Shown here piece after piece: positions 1-9,619 of a stretch of 64,000 bases of DNA. Under the pieces are notes generated by a model that was given only the letters and a program-made list of their open reading frames with translations, was not told the origin of the DNA and did no database searches. Each line of letters starts with the position of its first letter. Within the stretch, counting starts at the first letter, position 1. The DNA is from Artemia franciscana. Lineage: Eukaryota > Arthropoda > Branchiopoda > Anostraca > Artemiidae. The DNA lies in assembly GCF_032884065.1 (NCBI RefSeq), contig NC_088881.1:3282001-3346000 (forward strand), written 5' to 3'. A program made the translations under genes and the position numbers.

Positions 1-1236
1 GGTACAAGAATGGGCTTCCACAACGGGAAGGGGTGAGCAGACCAAGGATTTAACTCCTCCCTTTTCAAAGGCCAATAGCCTAGTTGATCCTCATCTATTA
101 TGTATTAGAAGATATTTGAAATATTAATTGATTTTTTCATGAAACAACGCTTGGTGAAATTTCGTTCAAGTGGTGTGAATGTCTTATTTTACTGTAAGTG
201 GAGTGGCAGGCCTAGTAAAATCAGTGCTACCAATTGATGAAAGTGTATGGAAAAGGAATGATTTTTTTTTTAAATGAAGATACATATTGAAGATCTTTTT
301 CAAGATGTAGGAACGGAGGGGGGGTATTTTTCAAGTTTTTGAATGAAGATACCAAAAATATTATTGTCTGAATTTTAAGGCGTAACATATTACAGGGTGA
401 AAATCCCATAGAAAAAAAATCATATTAAATTCCCTATTCAATACCCTTTCCAAATCTAAAAATCATTGTAATCACAACTGAGTTTGGTCCCCCCCCCTCC
501 AATGGGGTCTAATATAGCCCTAGTATATTACAAAACATTTGTTGTTTTTCTTGAATTGGCTTTATTTGGCATGCTGGTGAAAAATAAACAAAAAAGATAA
601 AGGCGAATTCCCGAATTCAGCCAGCTTTTGTATTCTGTCGAGCCGAGGCTGATATCTGGCCCTAGAAAAAGGTGAGAGGGGCGGCTGAGACGCGATTGCG
701 GTGTTTACGGGAGAGACGAGCTTTGCTAGGCTAGTAAATTCAAGAAAACAAAAATGTCCCACTATCGTTCCCCATTTTTAGTACATTTTTTGGGTACTTG
801 TCTGTTAAAAGGAACGTACTCAAAAAATTATGGTCAATGTTGGTATTACCGGAACAATTTTTTGGGGTCATGAAACTAGGATAGATACACAGTTATATTC
901 AATGTGAACAACTTTTTATGTAGCAAATCCTTCGCGGACTCACTGTTATGGAGTTATTCAAACTGAAAGTTGGTCATTTTTCTGTCAATTTCCACTGTTT
1001 GTTAGTCTTTTTTTCTGTAAGATTGATTGCGCTATCGCTCCTATTGAATAATTATAAAATCCTTAAGACGTATTCGAGAAATTTCTCACAAGAAGAAACG
1101 CATTTTTCTGTCATTAGCCCTTTTTTTCTTGTTCGAGCATTATTTGATGATAATATGCACAATAGAAAATAGATATTATATAGAGGTTAGGTTAAAAACG
1201 TTCCAAAGGTGAATTATTTTAGTCCGATTCTTTCAT

Positions 1237-1543
1237 AAATTAAATAAAAAAAAAACTAGTTTTTATAACTGAAAGTAAGGAGCGACATTAAAACTTAAAA
1301 CGAACAGAAATTACTCCGTATATGAAATGAGTTGTCCCCTCCGCGTCCCATGGTCTTTACGCTAAAGTTTGACTCTTTGCAACAATTCTACTTTTTAAAA
1401 CAATTAAAAACTTTAGCGTAAAGAGCGTGGGACGCGCAGGGGACAACCCATTTCATATACGGAGTAATTTCTGTTCGTTTTAAGTTTTAATGTCGCTCCT
1501 TACTTTCAGTTAAAAAAACTAGTTTTTTTTTTATTTAATTTCT
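1237..1543. repeat. Large terminal hairpin of family A with splice-like ends
   Basis: The near-perfect inverted repeat has arms of about 134 bp. Each arm carries CTGAAAGTAAGGAGCGACAT, which reads CTCCTTACTTTCAG on the opposite arm. Either strand therefore shows a donor-like AAA/GTAAGG on the left and a polypyrimidine tract plus TTTCAG acceptor on the right (GT at 1275, AG ending 1509; 235 bp). The same hairpin is at 7685-7980 and 60786-61080. Confidence 0.85.
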
Positions 1544-2914
1544 GAACGTTTTTGAATTAATGCATGTTTGATTTTGGCTCTCCGCACATAAATTATTGAA
1601 ATGAAATTAGTATATTAATTTTTTTTTTTGGCTAAATGGCTTTCTCTTAGTTTTGATCAGACGATTTTGAGAAATAAGGGGTGGGGAAGGAGGCCTAGCT
1701 GCCCTCCAATTTTTTGGTTACTTAAAAAGGCTACTAGAACTTTTAATATTCAACGAACGTTTTTATTAGTAAGAAATATACGTAACTTAAGAATTAACTT
1801 ACGTAACCAACTTTTATATTCTTATATTTTTATTATGTGTACGAGGGGGTTTGTACCCTCGTTAATACCTCGCTCTTTACACTAAATCGTAAGTTTTGTC
1901 CCAACTCTTTAAGAATGACCCCTGAATCAAAAAGGCCGTAGAATAAATAGTTGAAATCACTAAAAATATTTTAGCATAAAGAGCGAGGTATTTATCTCCT
2001 CCTAAATACCTCGCTCTTTATGCTAAAGTATTTTTAGAACCCCTCATATGCGTAATAATCTCTGTTCGTTTTAAATTTCAATGCTATTCCTTACTTTCAT
2101 TTGAAAAAACGTTTTCATGTTTATTTTTTCATTGTTTTTTTATAGTAATGCTAGAAAATCCTGCGCCCTTTTCATTGAATTTTTCTTCCCCCATGACATA
2201 TTCCTCAAAGGAAAGATCCTCCCACAAAGCCCTCTCCCATCAACCCCACCCCCAAACCAAAAAATCCCCATGAAAACGTCTGTACACTTCCCGATAACCA
2301 TTACTATATGTAAACATTGGTCAAAGTTTGTAACTTACAGCCCCTCCCTCAGGGATTGTGGGGGAGTAAGTCATTCCCAAAGACATAGTTATTATGGTTT
2401 TCGACTATGCTGAACAAATTGGCTATCTTAAAATTTTAATCTGTTGACTTTTGGATAAAAATGAGCATGGGAGGGGGCCTATTTGCCCTCCAAGTTTTTT
2501 GGTCACTTAAAAAGGACACTAGAACTTTTCATTTCCGTTAGAATGAGCCCTCTCGCGACATTCTAGGACCACTTGGTCGATAAGATGACCCCTGGGAAAA
2601 AAAACAAAAAAAAAAAACAAATAAACACGCACCCGTGATTTGTCTTCTGGCAAGAAATACAAAATTCCACATTTTTTAGATAGGAGCTTGAAATTTTTTC
2701 AATAGAGTTCTCTGATATACCGAATGCGATAGTGTGATTTTCGTTAAGATTCTATGACTTTTAGGGGATGTTTCCCCCTTTTTTCCAAAATAGAAATTCC
2801 AAATTTTCTCAGGCTCGTAACTTTTGATGACAAAGACTAAATTAATTGAAACTTATATATTTAGAATCAGCGTAAAAATTCGATTCTTTTGATGTATCTT
2901 TTAGCATCAAAAAA

Positions 2915-3219
2915 GGGCTTCTGACATTATTACTCCTTTGCGGAAGTTAGGCTCAAAATTGAAAAAGGATTATATTTTTTCTCTGGGCCCCTTCCACCTC
3001 TTAGTTCGTTTATTTCCCGTTAGTTTTCACCTGTTTTCGCTTGATAGTTGTGTTATCTCTTAGCAGTTCTTTCGTTAGTTGAGTTATGGTTGTGGTATAT
3101 ATGTTTTATCGCTCGTATAGTTGTGTTATTTTCAAATTGTACTCCATAATAGAGAGGCTCCGAACACCCAGCATTGTATGTTAAGCTCTTAATTTGACGT
3201 TTTTTTTCTAACGTGACCA
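2915..3219 (+). repeat. S segment, 305-bp dispersed repeat, copy 1
   Basis: This sequence runs from GGGCTTCTGACATTATTACTCC to TCTAACGTGACCA. It is present in reverse complement at 59023-59327 with high identity and the same length. It has no terminal inverted repeats, tRNA-like boxes or coding frame that I can recognise. Here it separates two partial family A tails; at the other locus it lies between two family A copies. Confidence 0.8.
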
Positions 3220-4587
3220 CATTTTTGTAGATAGGAGCTTGAAACTTCTACAGTAGGGCTCTCTGATACGCTGAATCTGATGGTTTCATTTTCGTTAAGA
3301 TCCTACGACGTTTAGGGGGTGTTTCCCCCTATTTTCCTAAATAAGGCAAATTTTCTCAGGCTCGTAACTTTTGATGGCTTTTTTTTTCCACATTTTTGTA
3401 GATAGGAGCTTGAAACTTCTACAGTAGGGCTCTCTGATACGCTGAATCTGATGGTGTCATTTTCGTTAAGATCCTACGACGTTTAGGGGGTGTTTCCCCC
3501 TATTTTCCTAAATAAGGCAAATTTTCTCAGGCTCGTAACTTTTGATGGCTAAGACTAAACTTGATGAAACTTATATATTTAAAATCAGCATTAAAATGCG
3601 ATTCTTTTGATGTAGCTATTGATATCAAAATTCAATTTTTTAGAGTTTTGGTTCCTATTGAGCCGGATCGCTCCTTACTACAGTTCGTTACCACGAACTG
3701 TTTGATAATCTTCTCTTAAAACGTCCAAAATTTGCGCAAATGGTCTCTAAAAGCCACAGAGCAATTTTCGGTCTTAAAACGTTAGCGATTTCAAATTTTC
3801 GATCAACGAAAACGGAAATGATTGCAATTCTATGTGTATAAATACAAGAATATTTGGGCCGGAATAACTCCCTAACGGTGAGTTTGCGGTAGTTTTGCAA
3901 GAGAGAAAAGATGTTCAAAAAGTCAAAATGCATCTATTAACAATAGCTTCATGACCCAAAAAAATTGTTCCGGTAATACCAACATTTACCAAAATTATGC
4001 TGTTTAAGATCTAATAGAAACCGGTTTTTCTTGCTGGATCAGTTATGATTTGCTTATTTTGAGTGAGAAAACTAAGAAGTATCTATATTTTTAATAAATA
4101 TTTAAGATATAGAGGTTGTTAGAGGTTAGTTTATGTATTTAATATAATGCATTTTGGCCTTCTTTCCACAATTCTTTGTCGTAGTTACCACAATTTTGCT
4201 TCTAAAGTATTATATTTTCATCGTGTTTCGGTATATTTCATCAGAATTAACTTAACTTCACTTTTTGAGTGTGTTGGGCACAATAAGCCTAGGCCTAACC
4301 TCAAGTGTCTAGGGATGTATGTTTTATATAATGACCTTTTTTTTAATTTCTCGTTTTAAAGGGGCACAACCGCCCAAACAGAAATAAAAAACGAACAAGA
4401 AACAAAATAAGATAAAATAGGCTAGTTTGAAAAGAAAAATCGTTACTTTATTTCAATTACATTTGTATGCATATGGTAATTACTGACAAAATTATCAAGG
4501 CATTTTTTTTCAATAACTATGGGGGAAAGCCGGCAATTAGCTTGTCCCGTTTATTGGGGCCGCTGAATAAAAGAGAAGAAAACTCAC

Positions 4588-4725
4588 CCCTCCTTGGTAA
4601 AAGACTTGTACTGCTTGTTCTTTCCGAGGCACTGTAAGAGAATCAGCCTGAGAATTATCAAAAATAGGCAATTTGACTGCTGAAGAAGAACAAATACAAA
4701 GGAAAATGACAGAACTGAATAACAT
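4588..4725 (-). CDS. Putative first coding exon of a secreted protein
   Basis: On the minus strand an ATG at 4725 opens a 46-codon exon. It starts with a typical signal peptide: MLFSSVIFLCICSSS is a hydrophobic core followed by small residues, with cleavage plausible around SSA-V or SSS-A. A polar stretch follows and ends in QVFYQGG. The exon stops exactly at a strong splice donor (AGGAGGG/GTGAGTTTTC, intron starting at 4587) in phase 0. The frame stays open upstream to an ATG at 4902, so a longer N-terminus is possible, but the signal peptide favours 4725. The next exon would lie below 4580 or beyond the window; I could not identify it. I do not recognise the protein family. This is the only part of the window that looks like an ordinary host gene. 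Confidence 0.45.
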
Positions 4726-4924
4726 TTTACATCGAAAAGGTCTCAAAACCCGAGAACCTCCACACTTATCTTCGCATTGAATTCGAGACGATATCAGTTC
4801 AACACTGTCCTGGTAAGGCAATCTGTGACATTCTTCTACTTTCATATTATCAGATCTTTTTTGTTTCACCATTCTCGGTAATTTCATTACGGGTATGTAC
4901 ATATTACCAAGTGTGGTTGTTCAC

Positions 4925-4962
4925 TAAGACGGTTGTACAGTGATTTGAAGCCTTTATAGTTT
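4925..4962 (-). promoter_or_regulatory. Possible TATA box and initiator for the signal-peptide exon
   Basis: On the minus strand ACTATAAAGG (4951-4961) is a good TATA-box match. About 30 nt downstream is GTCTTAGT (around 4926-4933), which resembles the arthropod initiator TCAGT. This would give a 5' leader of about 200 nt before the ATG at 4725. The call rests on motif spacing only. Confidence 0.3.
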
Positions 4963-5269
4963 TTCCTTACTATGCAGGTGCGATGAATGAACGTAAAGGC
5001 AAAATGAAGAGAGTTAGGCGGAGTTCGGGTATTCGATTTGGCCGCATTGGAAGAATAAAAAAAGTATTAGCCTGTTAAATGTCTTGGTTGTTTATTGAGC
5101 AACAGAAAACTGTTTATCACAGGGAAAAACCCAAACAAGCAACTCGGTGAAGTTTACCAATGTTTAAAAAACTTTACTATGAAATATAGTTCTATACGCA
5201 CCTTTTAACAATTTCAGTATTAGGCTATAATTGGGGCTATTAAAAAGGAAACATGCTAAAAAAAACAAT

Positions 5270-5626
5270 GGTAAATTTTTCGTTGTTCATACTACTGACA
5301 TACGAATAAAGTGAACATACCACTCGATACCTTTTTTAAGCTCTTTAGGAATATAATGATCACTTCAATCACAAATTCACATTTAAGCCCTTTTTAAGCT
5401 CTTGAAAATACCTAAAATATTTCTAGTTTTTGGGTATAAAAAAGGCTTAAAATATTGATTTCAAACTTAAAACATACACCGTGACCTAATCTAACCTAAC
5501 CTGTAAACCTAAAAAAAAATGTGTAATAGAAGCGATTATTATAGTCGTTAAGGGTTCAAAAAAAGAAATCGAGTGGTATGCTCACCTAAATCGTAAGTCA
5601 ATAATATGAACAACAAAAAATTTACC
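5270..5626. repeat. Foldback (MITE-like) element, 357 bp
   Basis: Arms 5270-5328 and 5568-5626 are inverted copies, matching at about 50 of 59 positions. The outer end is GGTAAATTTTT and the inner end is CATACCACTCGAT. The interior has no coding frame and includes CTAACCTAACCTG. The size and terminal repeats fit a non-autonomous DNA transposon. No convincing target duplication is seen. Confidence 0.65.
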
Positions 5627-6441
5627 AAAAGAATGTTTACTTCGTAATATGCAGAAAAATGCAGTTAATATATTTTATAGTCACTTTCACTGCACTTTAC
5701 CCCTTCCCCCTATTCTGCAAATATACAGCCCTAATTAAATCCCTTGTCATGGGCCACTCTTTTTCAACCTGTGTACCCTTAAATTGAATCAACGCTGAAG
5801 AAATCAAGAAACGGAACAACACATGGAAAATGTATAGTCTAGGCAATATATTTGCTTATAAGGGGGGGGGGAGTAAAGCATAATGAAAGCAAAATGTTCC
5901 AACTACAGTTTTTCTGCATTTTATGAAATAATTATTATTTTCATTGCAGATTTCCATCTCAGTAGTCCAAACTGTAGGCTAATGCCACATTTCCAAGTAT
6001 GCTGATCTCCATGATCGCTATAGTACGCCCCTCCTTGAGGGATGATATGTAAACATAAGGCTATATTTAAAATTTCATGCTTATTTTGTTAGTTTGCATA
6101 TCTACTAGATGAGGGGCTTTTTGCTGTATTGCGTAATAGTTGCGTTAGGAGAACGCGACTTTCAGGCAAAGGGGTCTCTAGCCCTTAGGAATCACGTACA
6201 CCAGGTAGCACGTACCAAGTTCAGCAGAAGTTTACCATGCGTGGCAGAGCTGGGGTAAGCGTTGCGGGAACTGCGCCACGCATCTTACTACTGTGTGGTA
6301 CATGAAAGTTTGCATGAAAATTCTGAAAGCTTGTAGTTTTATAAAATAAAATTTGTCAATGCTCATTAAGGCCAGTGGACCTTAGAGGAGGAAGAGGTGG
6401 AGGCAGATATTTCAAAAGATCTACACAGAACACATTTTTTT

Positions 6442-6783
6442 ACTTATCGGTTATATAATAAACTCTCGAAAAGTGAATTTTTGATAAAGCTAATGAAATC
6501 AAACAAAATATGATGAAAATATGATAGTTAAGAAACAAATTTGGGCTACATATTTGCACGTTAAAGGGGAGGGGGTATATCATAGCATATCTTAAATTCG
6601 TGAACTAACCTAACCAAAGCAAAATACCAACTAAATACTTAAATAAGATATAGCTACAATTTATTTTCCAACCAAGTCAAAGCTAATTGTGTGGTATAAA
6701 GAAAATACTTGACTAGCTTCTTGTGTTATGTTCGTATCATCCGCAATCGAAATTCTATGGCGTTTATTATATAACCGATAAGT
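6442..6783. repeat. MITE-like element with 22-bp perfect terminal inverted repeats
   Basis: ACTTATCGGTTATATAATAA continues to AAC at 6442-6463, and its exact reverse complement is at 6762-6783, enclosing 342 bp in all. The interior is A+T-rich and non-coding. This fits a small non-autonomous DNA transposon of a family I do not recognise. Confidence 0.65.
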
Positions 6784-7189
6784 ATGTAAATTTTACAATC
6801 TGTAAACATTCCTGAAAGTTTCATTCAAATTATTCAACAATTTGAATAAGAAGTTCCCAGAAATTTAAGAAAAATTATATATTAGGGGGGACACTGCATA
6901 TTTCCCTGCATTGAGTGCAATTTATTTCTGCTTCTGAACTAAACACTAACAAACAATTTTTTATTTCATTACATTCCAAAAGTCTTTATCTATAGAATTT
7001 TAATAGGGACATCTTGTTTAACTATATCAGGCACCCTTCCCCTAATGCTTGGCTACAGCCCCATGCTATACCAAAAGTTTATAGATTCTCTTAATATGCA
7101 TTCTTTTGGATTTTTATAAAGATGTTTGTTATTTTAAATCTAGATTTTTCCACTACCTTAGAAAGTAGTCGATTTTGGTAAATGGAACT

Positions 7190-7690
7190 TTCACAAACTT
7201 CTTAAGGTTGGTTCAAACAGAAATTTAATATTTAAGTGCCTTTTAAGTGACCAAACAGAATGGGGGGCAATTAGCCCTTTACGATAAGAGGTGTTTTCTT
7301 ACAGCACGCTTGTGGACATTACCAACATTTTCTACAGAAAGTCTTATCAGACAATTTGGACCCTGCTGAAAGGAAATTATTCTCTGGAAATGTTCTCCCT
7401 ACTGACAATTTTCCCCAGACAGTCCTCATTTCACAGACCCCCCCCGTGAAAATATTCATATGTCTCCAAATAACAAATGATATTTGTAAGTTATGGAAAA
7501 ATCAGAAAAATTGCAGCCCTTTCTCCAAGGGCTCTGTCTTGTAATGCCCAGAGGCATATCATTGTACCTTTCGATGATGATGAACCAAATGGGTATCTCA
7601 GAATCTCCCTTAATTAGGAGGATTCTGAAACCCTTAATTTTTGTTCGAATGAGCCCTCTCCTGATCTTCTAGGCCCTTAGTTTGATTAAA
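7190..7690. repeat. Old, strongly diverged family A fragments
   Basis: Minus-like core at 7215-7290 (TGCCTTTTAAGTGACCAAA, GGGGGGCAATTAGCCC) is followed by plus-like core at about 7340-7675 (CACAGACCCCCC, GTCTCCAAATAAC, GTATCTCAGAATC, GAATGAGCCCTCTCCTGATC). The motif order matches the body of the fresh copies but identity is clearly lower, so these are older insertions. The 62-codon frame here is not supported as a gene. Confidence 0.5.
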
Positions 7691-9619
7691 TAAAAAAAAC
7701 TAATTTTTTTAGCTGAAAGTAAGGAGCGACATTAAAACTTAAAACGAACAGAAATTACTTCGTATATGAAATGGTTTGTCCCCTCCGCAATCCCTCGCTC
7801 TTTGCGCTAAAGTTTTTAATTGTTTTAAAAAGTAGAATTGTGGCAAAGAGTCAAACTTTAGCGTAAAGAGCGAGGGATTGCAAAGGGATCCATTTCATAT
7901 ACGGAGTAATTTCTGTTCGTTTTAAGTTTTAATGTCGCTCCTTACTTTCAGCTAAAAAAATTAGTTTTTTTTATTTAATTTTTGAACGTTTTTGAATTAA
8001 TGCATGTTTGGTTTTGGCTCTCCGCATGTAAATTATTAAAATGAAATTTGTATATTAATTCTTTTTTTGGATAAATGGCTTTCTCTTAGTTTTGATCAGA
8101 CGATTTTGAGAAATAAGGGGTGGAAAAGGAGGTCTTGTTGCCCTCCAATTTTTCGGTTACTTAAAAAGGCAACTAGAACTTTTAATTTTTAACGAACGTT
8201 TTTATTAGTAAAAAATATACGTAATTTAAGAATTAACATACGTAACAAACTTCCATAATCTTATATTTTTATTATGTATGCGAGGGGTTTGTACCCTCGT
8301 TAATACCTCGCTCTTTACACTAAATCGTAAGTTTTGTCCCAATTCTTTAAGAATGACCCCTGAATCAGAAAGGTCACAGAATAAATAGCTGAAATTTACT
8401 AAAAATACTTTAGCATAAAGAGCGAGGTATTTATCTCCTCCTAAATACCTCGCTCTTTATGCTAAAGTATTTTTAGAACCCCTCATATGCGTAATGATCT
8501 CTGTTCGTTTTAAGTTTCAATGCTACTCCTTCCTTTCATTTGAAAAAACTTTTCATGTTTATTTTTCATTGTTTTCTTATAGTAATGCTAGAAAATCCTG
8601 CGCCCTTTTCATTGAATTTTTCTTCCTTTATGACAGATTCCTCCAAGAAAAGATCCTCCAATATAGCCCCCTCCCCTCAGCCCCACCCCCCAAATAAAAT
8701 AAAATCCCCCTGAAAACGTCTGTACACTTCCCAATAACCATTACTATATGTAAACACTGGTCAAAGTTTGTAACTTGCAGCCCCTCCCCCAGGGATTTTA
8801 GGGGAGTAAGTCATCCCCGACACCCGACTCTAGTTCAGCATTGTGAAGGGTCACGTTTGCACGGAGCATAAATGAGAGACAGAAACAATGGCCATCAAAG
8901 GGGTAAAATTAACCTTGACTGGGCTGGACAATCTGTCTTGGCTTTCTTCTACAATTGGCCATGACTTTGACTTTTCCCACAACTATTCCCTTTTTTTAAA
9001 TTCAAAATCCCCATAAAGACATAGTTATTATGATTTTCGACTATGCTGAACAAAATGGCTATCTCAAAATTTTGATCCGATGACCTTGGGGAAAAAATGA
9101 GCGTGGGAGGGGGCCTAGATGCCCTCCAATTTTTTTGGTCACTTAAAAAGGGAACTAGAACTTTTCATTTCCGTTAGAATGAGCCCTCTTGTGATATTCT
9201 ACGACCACTTGGTCGATACGATGACCCCTGGGAAAAAAAACAAAACAAACAAACAAATTAACACGCACCCGTGATTTGTCTTCTGGCAAAAAATACAAAA
9301 TTCCACATTTTTGTAGATAGGAGCTTGAAACTTGTACAGTAGGGTTCTCTAATACGCTGAATCTGATGGTATCATTTTCGTTAAGATTCTACGACTTTTA
9401 GGGGGTGTTTCTCCCTACTTTCTTAAATAATGCAAATTTTCTCAGGCTCGTAACTTTTGATGGGTAAGACTAAACTTGATGAAACTTATATATTTAAAAT
9501 TAGTATTAAAATGCGATTCTTTTGATGTAGCTATTGATATCAAAATTCCATTTTTTGAGTTTTGGTTACTATTGAGCCGGGTCGCTCCTTACTACAGTTC
9601 GTTACCACGAACTGTTTGA
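7685..9619 (+). repeat. Family A modular repeat, copy A2
   Basis: This near-complete copy has a large hairpin (arms 7685-7815 and 7853-7980; donor-like GT at 7719, acceptor-like AG ending 7951), a second hairpin at about 8400-8472, the body, and the terminal palindrome at 9595-9614 followed by TTTGA. A foreign ~194-bp insert lies within it (8819-9012). A short frame at 8494-8697 reads through the same region as similar frames in other copies. Confidence 0.9.
8819..9012. mobile_element. Short insert inside family A copy A2 with a 6-bp flanking duplication
   Basis: Compared with the other copies, where GTAAGTCATCCCCAAAGACATAG is continuous, A2 has about 194 extra bases between ATCCCC at 8813-8818 and a second ATCCCC at 9007-9012. 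This is the pattern of an insertion with a 6-bp target duplication. The insert begins GACACCCGACTCTAG, includes TGGACAATCTGTCTTGG, and has no recognisable coding or tRNA-like features. It may be a small SINE or MITE. Confidence 0.6.

Larger units (their letters stand above)
1237..3705 (+). repeat. Family A modular repeat, copy A1
   Basis: This is the best copy for seeing the family structure. It starts with a large inverted repeat (arms 1237-1370 and 1408-1543, 37-nt loop). A body follows with a second hairpin (1960-1994 / 2003-2036, containing GAGCGAGGTATTTA). It ends in the palindrome CAGTTCGT-TACC-ACGAACTG (3681-3700) plus TTTGA. The body is interrupted by the 305-bp S segment (2915-3219). 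After it the tail of the element restarts and is partly duplicated in tandem: the unit beginning CCACATTTTTGTAGATAGG starts at 3217 and again at 3388 (period 171). Short frames in it code for nothing recognisable. Confidence 0.9.
828..3994. repeat. Inverted repeat pair flanking the first family A copy
   Basis: Positions 828-874 and 3948-3994 are inverted copies, sharing the core ATTACCGGAACAATTTTTT and the neighbouring GGTCATGAA (with one G/C length difference). Weaker similarity continues inward, for example CTCACTGTTATGGAGTTATTC near 940-960 against the reverse complement of 3865-3885. The pair brackets the family A copy at 1237-3705. It may be the decayed terminal repeats of an older ~3.2-kb element into which family A inserted, or two unrelated copies of a dispersed repeat. 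No target-site duplication is visible. Confidence 0.5.
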
